This document shows positions 7,460 through 15,809 of a stretch of 34,569 nucleotides of DNA, one piece after another. The notes below the pieces were generated by a model. It was not told the origin of the DNA. It saw nothing but the letters and a program-made list of their open reading frames with translations, and made no database searches. A program made the translations under genes and the position numbers. Every line of letters starts with the position of its first letter. Positions within the stretch are counted from its first letter, which is position 1. This DNA comes from Chryseobacterium gleum (GTDB lineage Bacteria; Bacteroidota; Bacteroidia; Flavobacteriales_D; Crocinitomicaceae): positions 1 through 34,569 of the forward strand of contig CAMAXI010000008.1 of NCBI GenBank assembly GCA_945862165.1. Direction: 5' to 3'.

Positions 7460-8272
7460 CTATTCTCCGAATTTTTCAATTACTTGTTGCGTTACCCCAG
7501 TATTAGAGAATCCTCCATCGTGGAATAAGTTTTGCATTGTTACATAACGTGTTAAATCCGAGAACATAGAAACACAGTAATCCGCACATGCTACAGCAGA
7601 AGCGTTTCCAAGTGGTGACATTTGTTCTGAGAAGTTAATGAATTCAGTAAATCCTTTAATTCCTTGTCCTGCCGTAGTCATAGTTGGCGACTGAGAAATT
7701 GTATTCACACGTACTTTTTTCTTGATACCGTAGTGGTAACCAAACGAACGAGTTATAGACTCTAACAACGATTTAGCATCCGCCATATCATTGTAATCTG
7801 GGAAAATACGTTGTGCAGCAATATATGTCAATGCAACTACAGATCCCCATTCATTTAATGCATCTAATTTGTGCGCTGTAGCTAAGGTTTTATGTAAAGA
7901 AATAGCAGAAACATCCATTGTTTGATTATAGAATTTATAATCATTTTCTGTATAATGTTTTCCTTTACGAACGTTTGGAGACATACCGATAGAGTGAAGA
8001 ACGAAATCTATTTTACCACCCAAAATTTCTTGTGCTTGAACGAATAAATTTTCTAAATCTTCAACACTTGTTGCATCTGCTGGAATAACAGTTGCGCCAG
8101 TCTTTTCAGCCAAATTATTAATTTCCCCCATACGCATAGCGATAGGCGCGTTAGTCAATACGAATTGAGCACCTTCTTCGTGCGCTCTTTCAGCAACTTT
8201 CCAAGCAATTGATTGTTCGTTCAATGCTCCGAAAATGATACCTCTTTTACCTTTTAATAAATTATTTGCCAT
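7460..8272 (-). CDS. fabI: Enoyl-[acyl-carrier-protein] reductase (NADH)
   Basis: This 270-residue short-chain dehydrogenase-fold enzyme makes the last reduction in each round of type II fatty acid synthesis. The N-terminal cofactor segment FGALNEQSIAW (14-24) is the typical FabI variant of the glycine loop. The active site shows Y150, Y160 and K167 in the Y-x9-Y-x6-K arrangement (TYIAAQRIFPDYNDMADAK), and G96 in HSIGMSP matches the triclosan-site glycine of E. coli FabI. Length is standard. It lies 41 bp past the MBL hydrolase gene but has its own promoter core at 8291-8298 and a strong terminator, so it is probably expressed as a single gene. Confidence 0.96.
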   Translation of the reverse strand: MANNLLKGKRGIIFGALNEQSIAWKVAERAHEEGAQFVLTNAPIAMRMGEINNLAEKTGATVIPADATSVEDLENLFVQAQEILGGKIDFVLHSIGMSPNVRKGKHYTENDYKFYNQTMDVSAISLHKTLATAHKLDALNEWGSVVALTYIAAQRIFPDYNDMADAKSLLESITRSFGYHYGIKKKVRVNTISQSPTMTTAGQGIKGFTEFINFSEQMSPLGNASAVACADYCVSMFSDLTRYVTMQNLFHDGGFSNTGVTQQVIEKFGE

Positions 8273-8290
8273 TTTATTTTGCTTTGGTTA

Positions 8291-8298
8291 CAAATATA
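8291..8298 (-). promoter_or_regulatory. Promoter -7 element for fabI
   Basis: TATATTTG on the minus strand matches TAnnTTTG and lies 19 bp before the fabI start codon. The -33 region is not obvious, so this is a core-only call. It would give a leader of about 12 nt. Confidence 0.55.
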
Positions 8299-8313
8299 GA
8301 AAGAAAAAACGTG

Positions 8314-9090
8314 TTATAACGCTATTTTTAGTCCGTCAAACGCAGGATAAACATTTGAAGGGCATAAAGATTGAATTTCTTCGTGGGTCCCGAACAGATG
8401 TGAAATATGCGTTAAATATGCTTTTTCCGGTTTTACTTCCTCGATTAGTTGGAGTGCTTCATCCAGATTGAAATGTGAAATATGTTCTTGAATTCTTAAT
8501 GCATTTACGATTAAAACTTTAACACCTTTTAATTTTTCTCGCTCCAATTCACTGATTGTTTTAGCATCTGTGATATATGCAAAATCTTTAATCCTATAAG
8601 CAATTACAGGCATTTTATAGTGCATCACCTCGATTGGTTGCACCTCTAATCCTCCTGGCAAGGTAAACTTTTCGTTTTGAATCGTATTTAACTGAATCAA
8701 AGGTACACCTGGATATTTATCTTCATCAAACACATAATGAAATTCGCGTTTTAAAGCTACCTCTACCCTTTTAGAGCAATAAACTTGCATATCCCGGTCT
8801 TCTTTGAAGTTAAACGCTCTAACATCGTCTAACCCACTTACGTGATCTTTATGCTCATGCGTAAATAAAACCGCACGTAATGTCTGAACGTTTTCGCGCA
8901 ACATTTGGTACCGAAAATCAGGTCCGGAATCAATTACGTAGTTCTCACCATTGTAAGAAATTAAAATCGAACATCTTAAACGATTGTCTTTGGGGTTATT
9001 GGATGTGCAAACCTTACAATTACAAGCAATTACAGGAACACCTTGGGATGTACCTGAACCTAAAACAGTAATATTTATTGCGTTTTCCAT
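8314..9090 (-). CDS. MBL-fold metallohydrolase, PhnP-like phosphodiesterase
   Basis: The 258-residue protein has the metallo-beta-lactamase motif THEHKDH (H78, H80, D82, H83) for a two-metal site, and an N-terminal C-x-C-x-x-C cluster (C23, C25, C28) like the structural zinc site of PhnP. It opens with the ITVLGSGTSQGVP strand-loop typical of this branch. PhnP cleaves cyclic ribose phosphates in phosphonate use. No phn genes are near, so here the substrate is unknown and is probably a cyclic phosphodiester or a related small molecule. It follows the DUF423 gene by 3 bp and probably shares its transcript. Confidence 0.88.
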   Translation of the reverse strand: MENAINITVLGSGTSQGVPVIACNCKVCTSNNPKDNRLRCSILISYNGENYVIDSGPDFRYQMLRENVQTLRAVLFTHEHKDHVSGLDDVRAFNFKEDRDMQVYCSKRVEVALKREFHYVFDEDKYPGVPLIQLNTIQNEKFTLPGGLEVQPIEVMHYKMPVIAYRIKDFAYITDAKTISELEREKLKGVKVLIVNALRIQEHISHFNLDEALQLIEEVKPEKAYLTHISHLFGTHEEIQSLCPSNVYPAFDGLKIAL

Positions 9091-9093
9091 CCC

Positions 9094-9495
9094 TTACTCG
9101 CAGTTAGTTTTTAATAATTTAATCAAAAACAGTAACCAACCTATAATCATTAACAAACCACCGATTGGAGTTAATGGTCCGAATATCCTCCCAAGTTTCA
9201 CTCCAATTAAATTTTGGAAAACCAAAGCATAGATAGATCCCGAAAAAATGATTACACCAATTACTAGAAGTCGGTAAATAATTTTTAGTGAAAAATTAAA
9301 TTTGTGTGTTAATGCAACTAATGCTAACAAAGCAATTCCATGATATATTTGATACTTTACACCAACTTCATAGGACGCTAACTGTTCCGTTGTCAATACT
9401 TTTTCTAGAGCATGGGCACCTAACGCACCAAATACAATCCCCAAGAGAATAAATAACGTTGCTGTTAGTAAGATTCTTTTATCTAAAACATTCAT
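9094..9495 (-). CDS. DUF423 small membrane protein
   Basis: This 133-residue protein has four predicted membrane helices (about 9-27, 47-65, 72-92 and 106-127) and the FGALGAHAL motif (22-30) that marks the DUF423 family (E. coli YgdD). Its function is not established. It starts one base after the recN stop and ends 3 bp before the MBL gene, so translation is probably coupled along recN-DUF423-MBL. Confidence 0.88.
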   Translation of the reverse strand: MNVLDKRILLTATLFILLGIVFGALGAHALEKVLTTEQLASYEVGVKYQIYHGIALLALVALTHKFNFSLKIIYRLLVIGVIIFSGSIYALVFQNLIGVKLGRIFGPLTPIGGLLMIIGWLLFLIKLLKTNCE

Positions 9496-9496
9496 A

Positions 9497-11155
9497 TTAA
9501 TTCATTAATGCTTTCGCGTTTTCGAGTGCAGCTTTATTAATATTATCTCCACTCATCAACCTTGCTATTTCCTCAATTCTTTCTTTTTCTGATAATTTCA
9601 ATACTTGTGTAGTAGTAATATCCGAATCATGCGACTTTGTCACTTTTAAATGATTTTGTCCTTTACCCGCTACTTGTGGAAGATGCGTAATAGCAAAAAT
9701 CTGCATGTATCCCCCCATTTTATGCAGGATATTCCCGATTTTTTGCGCTACCTCACCAGATACCCCGGTGTCGATCTCGTCAAAAATTAAAGTTGGAAGT
9801 TGCTTTTTTGCAGAAATTAGGTATTGAAACGCCAACATCACCCGTGACAACTCCCCTCCACTCGCCGCTCTCTCCACTGGTAAGGGTAACATTCCTTTGT
9901 TCGGAGAAAATAATAATTTCATCTCTGTTAGGCCATTCGCGGAAAACTTATCCGTTTTCGTGAGATCAAAAACAATTTGAGTATGGGGCAACTTAAGTTC
10001 AGACAACAATTCAATTAATTGATTTTGAATACCTAATGCTTTAGTCACACGCGCTTCATGTAAAAGTGTTGCTTGTAGGTTTAATTGAACCTCTAGCGCA
10101 TTTAAACTATTTTTTAATTCACTAATTTCAGTTTCTAGTTCTTCTACAGAAAGTTGCGCATTCGATAAAGTTGCGTATATTCCAAGTAATTCACTTTGAT
10201 TCAATGCATTATGTTTTCTCAAAGCAGAATTAAACAAATCAAGCTTACTTGTAAGAAATTCTTTTTGTGCTGGATTTACTTCTAAATCGTCCAGATTAGA
10301 TAAAGCCTCGTTCCCAATATCCGAAATCTCCAAATAAGACTCTCTAAATCTTCGGGTTAATTCATCTAATTGCGGATAAATACCTGCTAACTTATCTAAT
10401 TTAGATTTTACTTGACCTAATTGATTGATCGCATTTGTGGCGTCCCCCTCGTCTGTCAATTGATTAATCAATACCGAAAATCCAATTTTAATGTCTTCGC
10501 TATTTTCAATTGCTTTCAATTCTGATTCAACTTCTTGAAAATTCGTTGTAGTTAATTCTAATTTTTCTAATTCATCCACCTGAAATTTTACGTAATCCGC
10601 ATTCAACAAGGCATTTTTCAAAGTTTCTTCCTTGTGATTTAGTTGAATTTTGGATTTTTTATACGCTAAAAACAAGCTATTGAATTCATTTTTAAGTTCT
10701 AGTGTATCTCCTAACACATCTAAAAGCTCCATTTGAAAATCAATGTTCTTTAAATCGATGGTATGGTGTTGCGAATGAATATGAATCAACTTTTCTGCAA
10801 GATCCTTCAATATATTCAATTGAACTGGCGTATCATTAATGAAAGCGCGCGATTTACCTTGTGCCGAAATTTCTCTACGAATGATTGTCTCTTCGTTGAA
10901 ATCAAGTTCATATTGGTTAAAAAACGTTTGTAAATCAAAATTTCTAATTTTAAAAACAGCTTCAACCACCGTTTTTTCTTCTTTATTTCGAATTACTGAA
11001 TAATCTGCTCTCTCCCCTAAAATAAGATGTAAAGCACCCAATAAGATAGACTTACCTGAACCTGTCTCTCCAGTTATTACTGTAAATCCTTTCGAAAAAT
11101 CTAAGGTTACTTTCTCAATAAGTGCAAAGTTTTGTATGTATAAAGAATTCAACAT
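9497..11155 (-). CDS. recN: DNA repair protein RecN
   Basis: RecN is an SMC-like ATPase that helps join broken DNA ends during double-strand-break repair. At 552 residues the length is normal. The Walker A loop GETGSGKS is at 29-36 near the N-terminus, a long coiled-coil middle (about 150-370) follows, and the C-terminal half has the ABC signature AASGGELSR and the Walker B string LIFDEIDTGVSG. Its ATG overlaps the TGA of the DUF4835 gene by one base (TGATG), a sign of coupled translation. The DUF423 gene begins one base after its stop. Confidence 0.96.
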   Translation of the reverse strand: MLNSLYIQNFALIEKVTLDFSKGFTVITGETGSGKSILLGALHLILGERADYSVIRNKEEKTVVEAVFKIRNFDLQTFFNQYELDFNEETIIRREISAQGKSRAFINDTPVQLNILKDLAEKLIHIHSQHHTIDLKNIDFQMELLDVLGDTLELKNEFNSLFLAYKKSKIQLNHKEETLKNALLNADYVKFQVDELEKLELTTTNFQEVESELKAIENSEDIKIGFSVLINQLTDEGDATNAINQLGQVKSKLDKLAGIYPQLDELTRRFRESYLEISDIGNEALSNLDDLEVNPAQKEFLTSKLDLFNSALRKHNALNQSELLGIYATLSNAQLSVEELETEISELKNSLNALEVQLNLQATLLHEARVTKALGIQNQLIELLSELKLPHTQIVFDLTKTDKFSANGLTEMKLLFSPNKGMLPLPVERAASGGELSRVMLAFQYLISAKKQLPTLIFDEIDTGVSGEVAQKIGNILHKMGGYMQIFAITHLPQVAGKGQNHLKVTKSHDSDITTTQVLKLSEKERIEEIARLMSGDNINKAALENAKALMN

Positions 11156-12060
11156 CAGTTTAATATTTCTTGATATTTAGAAGAATTCACAGGGTCAATT
11201 TTCTTTAGTAGATTTACTAAATCCGTTTTTTCTGTTAAAGTAGCATCGTAAAATAAATTTTTCAACTCGGAAGTTTTTGCCTGCACAAAAATGGTGACAT
11301 TTATAGAACCTGGTCTTGCAGCAGCTATTTTGGTCAATTTATTCAATGCATTAAACATGTTTTTTCTAGCACTTTCTTTGTTTTCATATAATTGATCTAA
11401 ACCCTTTCTGTTGTATTCATAGTTGCATTCGCGTAAAGGCTCAAACAATTGTTGTAAGGTATTATCAATTAACCAATAGCGATTTTTCTTGGAGCTTTCA
11501 TTAGACATCCAACCTTTAATATTGGAAGATTGGGCATTAGCAACAATTTGTTGTGCTTCCACAAAATAGGGATTTCCACCTTTTAGAGACATGGAATCAT
11601 AATCTACACCTAGAATATAATAGGCATAAAAAGCAAGTACCGAGGTTATGTTATCTCTGAATTGATTAGGGGCATAAATTAAAACGGAATTTCTAGAGAA
11701 TGGAAATGATATGTCCATGTCCACAAAATTAAATGCGGTTGTGTTATACGTACTTTTGAATGCAGGTCTAGAAGATTGAATCTGCATGGTTCCTTCATAG
11801 ACGCCAGGAGAAGGAATTGCATTGATTTGAATTTGAATATTACAATTTATCCTTTCTTCTACTGAAAATTTATCTTTCGTCCATTTGGTGTTATTCATGA
11901 ACTCAAAAACGGTTTGCTTCATTTGTGCAAGGATTTCTTGTTCCACAGAAGAAACTTCTAATTTGGCGTCATTTACCACAGTGACTTGACAATTAAGCTC
12001 TTGTGATTTATAGGTAAAAGGAATAAATAGTATACTTATAACTAGAAATACTTTGATCAT
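11155..12060 (-). CDS. DUF4835 family secreted protein
   Basis: The 301-residue protein begins with a Sec signal peptide (about 1-20, ending near YKSQE). The rest looks soluble and mixed alpha/beta, with NSVLIYAPNQFRDNITS and the DPVNSSKYQEILN tail typical of the DUF4835 family. This family is found in Bacteroidota, commonly between coaBC and recN as here. No function is known; a periplasmic or outer-membrane-associated role is inferred from the signal peptide. The stop overlaps the recN start by one base. A 163-bp gap (12061-12223) separates it from coaBC; I see no exact promoter core there. Confidence 0.82.
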   Translation of the reverse strand: MIKVFLVISILFIPFTYKSQELNCQVTVVNDAKLEVSSVEQEILAQMKQTVFEFMNNTKWTKDKFSVEERINCNIQIQINAIPSPGVYEGTMQIQSSRPAFKSTYNTTAFNFVDMDISFPFSRNSVLIYAPNQFRDNITSVLAFYAYYILGVDYDSMSLKGGNPYFVEAQQIVANAQSSNIKGWMSNESSKKNRYWLIDNTLQQLFEPLRECNYEYNRKGLDQLYENKESARKNMFNALNKLTKIAAARPGSINVTIFVQAKTSELKNLFYDATLTEKTDLVNLLKKIDPVNSSKYQEILN

Positions 12061-12223
12061 ACGTTGAAAGAATTGTCTTATAAAACTAATGAAAAAAAGG
12101 TAGTTAATTAAATTTAGTCGGTGAATTCAATAAAATATTTGTTCAAAAAGAGGAATTAAAAGTTTTTCTGATTTACTTTTTTATTAGTGAAATACTATTA
12201 AACAAACTACTTAATGCAATGTA

Positions 12224-13417
12224 TCAAAAATTATCATCGATATAATTTACAATATCATGTGCAAGATCCTGTTTTAATTTTAAAGGAAAATCTGTTATTT
12301 GGTCGTCTTTCGATAGAATAGCAATTTTATTCGTATCATGTCCAAATCCTGCACCTTCGTTTTCCAAGGAATTTACCACAATAGCATCTAAATTCTTACT
12401 TACTATTTTATTTTTAGCATGTTGAAGCGCGTCGTTTGTTTCAAGCGCAAAACCTACTATAAATTGTCCTGCTTGCTTATTTACTCCAGCCCAAGCCAAA
12501 ATATCTGGGTTTTTAACGAGTGTCAGTGTAATTTCTTCTTCTTTTTTCTTAATTTTTTCAGTCGCTTTAACAACTGGGCGATAATCCGCAACCGCTGCAC
12601 AAAACACTCCTATTTGATAATAAGTCCAATATTCTTGAACCAAAGACAACATTTCACTTGCTGACACTACCTCTTTTTTAGTTAATCTAGGGTGGGTTAT
12701 TTCTAACTTTGTAGGACCTGAAATAAGTAAGACCTCTGCTCCTCTTTCAAGAAATTCTTGTACAATTGCATATCCCATTTTACCGGTTGAATGATTTCCT
12801 ATAAAACGTACGGGATCAATATGCTCATGTGTTGGCCCTGCTGTAATCAATACTTTTTTTCCAAGCATTGAATTATTTAGCGTGAAAAAAGTCTTCAATT
12901 TAGCCACTATGTCTTCTGGCTCAGTCATTCTACCTTTCCCAACTAGTCCACTTGCAAGAAATCCACTTTCTGCAGGAAGAATTTTCACGCCATAAGATGC
13001 TAATTGATTTAGATTATTGATTGTGGTAGGATGCGCATACATATCTAAATCCATGGCAGGAGCAATCATCACCGGACATTTTGCAGAAAGATAGGTAGCA
13101 GTCAATAGGTTGTCACAATAACCTGTTGCAAGTTTTGCTAAAGTATTTGCAGTTAGTGGAGCGATTAGAAACACGTCTGGCCACATCCCTAAGTCTACAT
13201 GATTGGTCCATTGACCATCTTTTTGATTCCAAAAATCAATATAAACTGGATTTTCAGAAAGTGTAGCTAGGGTTAGGGGACTTATAAAATCACAAGAGGC
13301 AGGAGTCAATATACATTTGACTTCTGCCCCTTCTTTTTTCAATAATCGTATCAGAAAAGCGATTTTATACGCTGCAATACCTCCAGTAATTCCTAAAAGT
13401 ATTTTTTTTCCTTTCAT
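12224..13417 (-). CDS. coaBC: Bifunctional phosphopantothenoylcysteine decarboxylase/synthetase
   Basis: This flavoprotein makes 4'-phosphopantetheine for coenzyme A: the CoaC half decarboxylates and the CoaB half joins cysteine with CTP. I start it at 13417 (MKGKKILLGITGG), which leaves one base after the rpoZ stop; the open frame upstream of it codes for a lysine-rich, unrelated tail antisense to nothing conserved. That gives 397 residues. CoaC shows GITGGIAAYK (9-18), H73 in NHVDL and the PAMD motif (120-123). The spot of the E. coli catalytic cysteine (ACGDIGPGRM) reads ASGLVGKGRM here, with serine. CoaB follows from about 186, with TAGPTHEHIDPVR and KNPDILAW. Confidence 0.94.
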   Translation of the reverse strand: MKGKKILLGITGGIAAYKIAFLIRLLKKEGAEVKCILTPASCDFISPLTLATLSENPVYIDFWNQKDGQWTNHVDLGMWPDVFLIAPLTANTLAKLATGYCDNLLTATYLSAKCPVMIAPAMDLDMYAHPTTINNLNQLASYGVKILPAESGFLASGLVGKGRMTEPEDIVAKLKTFFTLNNSMLGKKVLITAGPTHEHIDPVRFIGNHSTGKMGYAIVQEFLERGAEVLLISGPTKLEITHPRLTKKEVVSASEMLSLVQEYWTYYQIGVFCAAVADYRPVVKATEKIKKKEEEITLTLVKNPDILAWAGVNKQAGQFIVGFALETNDALQHAKNKIVSKNLDAIVVNSLENEGAGFGHDTNKIAILSKDDQITDFPLKLKQDLAHDIVNYIDDNF

Positions 13418-13418
13418 T

Positions 13419-13751
13419 TTATTTTTTGTCTTCTTCTTCTTCGTACTTACGAAAGTACACTTTATCTTCCAACATTTCAGACATAGCAATTGCTACTGGC
13501 TTTGGAAGTTTTTCGTAGTATTTAGAAATCTCAATTTGCTCACGATTTTCGAAAACTTCTTCTAAATTATCTGTAGTTGAAGCAAACTCTTGTAATTTAC
13601 TAGTTAACTCTTCTTTTAATTCAACAGAAATTTGGTTAGATCTTTTTGCCATTGCAACGATCGTCTCATATACGTTACCTGTTTTCTCTTCGAAATCAAT
13701 TGTATTTCTAGTGATTGTTGAACGTTCAGAATTTGTGTTTTTGAAATTCAT
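13419..13751 (-). CDS. rpoZ: RNA polymerase omega subunit, Bacteroidota type
   Basis: The 110-residue protein matches the omega/Rpb6-like subunit of Bacteroidota, which stabilises the beta' subunit in RNA polymerase. The key stretch is TGNVYETIVAMAKRSNQIS (24-42), equal to the conserved helix that packs on beta'. The C-terminus is acidic and lysine-rich. It sits between bamD (34-bp gap) and coaBC (1-bp gap), an order seen often in this phylum. Confidence 0.88.
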   Translation of the reverse strand: MNFKNTNSERSTITRNTIDFEEKTGNVYETIVAMAKRSNQISVELKEELTSKLQEFASTTDNLEEVFENREQIEISKYYEKLPKPVAIAMSEMLEDKVYFRKYEEEEDKK

Positions 13752-13785
13752 ACGATGATTTATGTTAAAATTTAAATTAAACTTC

Positions 13786-14559
13786 TTAAAACAAGCGAGC
13801 TGTTAAGTTTTTCAACTCCTCCAGGCGCTCTGAATTTGGAAACTCTAGTACAAATTTACTATATCTTTCCATTGTTTTGTCAATTCTCTCCTTTTTTTTG
13901 TCTTCTACACTGTGTTTTGCAAGTTGATAGGAGTTATTAATAAGAATCTCCCATACTTTTTCCCGATAGATAGATACTGAATTTTCTTTCAAAAAAGTTT
14001 CAGATGTTACGATTGCAGCTTTATAATTTTCCGTTCGATCATATACTTTTAGGGACTCAAAATCTTTATACTGCAATTTAAAACGTAATTGATCCATTAA
14101 TTTATTGCACGTATCCATTTTATCGGATTGTGGAAATTTATAAATAAACAATTGTAATTCGTTTAGAGCAGTTTCCGTTTCAGCTTGATCTAAAGATGAT
14201 TTTGGTGAATTATTCACTGCACAAAGCGCATACAAAAAAGAGGTTTCTTCTCGCATTACACTGTTAGGATATTTATCACCAAAAGAAGCTAAATAGTATT
14301 GTGCAGTATAATAATCTCCAAGTCTGTAATTAGCAACACCGAGACGGTAATAGGAATTCTCACCTTCTGAAGATTTAGGTGTTCGCTGATACACTTGTTC
14401 TAAAAGTGCAATGGATTTTATGTAATTCTCTTGATCGTAAAGCTTTATGCCTAATTCAAATTTACGTTTATAATCATCATTTTTAACAACCCTTGCGTAT
14501 TCTGAACAAGCACTAAGTGTTATCGCTAAAACAAAAAGAGAACAATAAAAAATACGCAT
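13786..14559 (-). CDS. bamD: Outer membrane assembly lipoprotein BamD
   Basis: BamD is the essential lipoprotein of the BAM complex that inserts beta-barrel proteins. The 257-residue product has a lipobox LSAC (C18) after a short signal peptide. TPR-like helical repeats follow from about residue 33, with the family strings FELGIKLYDQENY, YRLGVANYRLGDYYTA and KYPNSVMREE. Length is typical. It ends 34 bp before rpoZ and starts 17 bp after the M23 peptidase stop, so all may share a transcript that begins at the tRNA-Pro promoter. Confidence 0.92.
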   Translation of the reverse strand: MRIFYCSLFVLAITLSACSEYARVVKNDDYKRKFELGIKLYDQENYIKSIALLEQVYQRTPKSSEGENSYYRLGVANYRLGDYYTAQYYLASFGDKYPNSVMREETSFLYALCAVNNSPKSSLDQAETETALNELQLFIYKFPQSDKMDTCNKLMDQLRFKLQYKDFESLKVYDRTENYKAAIVTSETFLKENSVSIYREKVWEILINNSYQLAKHSVEDKKKERIDKTMERYSKFVLEFPNSERLEELKNLTARLF

Positions 14560-14576
14560 AAACGTTTATAAAGAAA

Positions 14577-15596
14577 TTATTTCACACGAATAGTAACTCC
14601 TACTTCGAGTGTTTTATTTTGACGAATACCGTTTAATTGGCATAATTTTTCAACCGTTAAACCATTAAGGTTTGCAATTTTAAATAATGAATCTCCGCTT
14701 CGAACCTTATGGTATTTACGCGCTTCTCTTACTGGTTCTGAGCGAACTGGAGCTAAATTTTTAGAAGCAACTGCAACACCAGCAAGAACTTCTGTAGCCT
14801 CAACACTATTGTCAATATCTTCAAATTCCTCGTCCATTTCAACTTCTTTTATTCTTGAAGGAACAGTAGAAGTGTTTTTTGGTTTAAATAAATCCTTATG
14901 TACTAACAGATTCTCATCTTTCACGTTTTTATTCGCAAAGTCTATGATATATTCTGGATTAATCGGAATATCGTAAAAACGAACCTCAAAATGTAAATGT
15001 GCTCCGAAAGAATGACCGGTATTTCCTCCAAGTCCAATAATATCACCCGCCTTCACTTCTTGGTTAGGAACGACTAACAACTTACTTAAATGCGCATAAA
15101 AAGTTTCTAACCCGTTATAATGGCGTATCACCACTAAATTGCCGTATCCACCTTTATTAAACTTCGCATAACGCACTTTTCCGCTCCAGGCAGCACCAAC
15201 TAAATCACCTGTTTTAAGGGAGATATCAATCCCTTGATGCGCACGCCCATGTCGTGGACCAAAATGCGAAGTCATATAACCATCAAAGGGGATTTTAAAC
15301 TCTTCTGCAAGCGTATCTCCCACACACAACCATAAAGTATCTTCGACATTCGAGAAAGAATTTCTTCGTTTTGAAGAAAAACAGGTTTCTGTATCCCAAG
15401 TTTGTGAAAATTTCAAATTTGGATTGGAAGAAACTTGTTTATGAACCTCAAAATTTAATACACCATCGAAATTATTCTCTAAGGTAAAATCTTCTTCTGA
15501 TTCAAAGATTAAATCGTCTGCATTTCGTTTTTTTGCATTTTGTGCAAAAGATGTAAATGTAAAAGACGCTAAAACAAGTATATATAAATATTTCAT
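14577..15596 (-). CDS. M23-family murein peptidase with C-terminal LysM
   Basis: This 339-residue exported protein has a Sec signal peptide (about 1-18, FTSFAQN), a LytM/M23 zinc peptidase domain (about 100-215) and one LysM peptidoglycan-binding domain (about 294-339). Zinc ligands are visible: H120 and D124 in HGRAHQGID, and H202 of the HLHF motif (200-203); H169 and H200 are the likely catalytic histidines. It should cut peptide cross-links in peptidoglycan, or serve as an EnvC-like factor; with all metal ligands kept, activity is likely. The start codon lies 13 bp past the 3' end of tRNA-Pro, and no separate promoter fits in that gap. Confidence 0.92.
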   Translation of the reverse strand: MKYLYILVLASFTFTSFAQNAKKRNADDLIFESEEDFTLENNFDGVLNFEVHKQVSSNPNLKFSQTWDTETCFSSKRRNSFSNVEDTLWLCVGDTLAEEFKIPFDGYMTSHFGPRHGRAHQGIDISLKTGDLVGAAWSGKVRYAKFNKGGYGNLVVIRHYNGLETFYAHLSKLLVVPNQEVKAGDIIGLGGNTGHSFGAHLHFEVRFYDIPINPEYIIDFANKNVKDENLLVHKDLFKPKNTSTVPSRIKEVEMDEEFEDIDNSVEATEVLAGVAVASKNLAPVRSEPVREARKYHKVRSGDSLFKIANLNGLTVEKLCQLNGIRQNKTLEVGVTIRVK

Positions 15597-15609
15597 AGTA
15601 ATAATTTAG

Positions 15610-15683
15610 TCGGGACGAGAGGATTCGAACCTCCGATCTCGCGCCCCCCAGACGCGCACTTTACCGGGCTAAGCTACGTCCCG
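15610..15683 (-). tRNA. tRNA-Pro (anticodon GGG)
   Basis: The minus strand folds into a full cloverleaf. The acceptor stem is CGGGACG pairing with CGTCCCG, with discriminator A at 15610. The T arm contains GGTTCGAATCC. The anticodon stem CGCGT/GCGCG, with one T-G wobble pair, holds the loop CTGGGGG, so the anticodon is GGG for the proline codon CCC (and CCU by wobble). CCA is not encoded. Confidence 0.95.
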
Positions 15684-15698
15684 ATAGCATAAGCGTCC

Positions 15699-15730
15699 CA
15701 AAAGTACAATTTTAAATAGAGATTTCAAAA
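15699..15730 (-). promoter_or_regulatory. Promoter of tRNA-Pro
   Basis: TACTTTTG on the minus strand (15699-15706) matches TAnnTTTG, and a TTTTG -33 element lies at 15726-15730 with a 19-nt spacer. This is one of the best two-part matches in the window. The tRNA starts 16 bp downstream. Confidence 0.72.
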
Positions 15731-15809
15731 AGTAAATTCCAAATTTAACGTATTTTACAAGTTGTTTTTCCAGGAAATACGATTATATTCAATTATTTTA
15801 CACAATAAA

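Noticed and set aside
13418-13489. N-terminal extension of CoaBC
   Set aside because: The extra 24 residues are lysine-rich, overlap rpoZ and are not part of the family; the ATG at 13417 fits.
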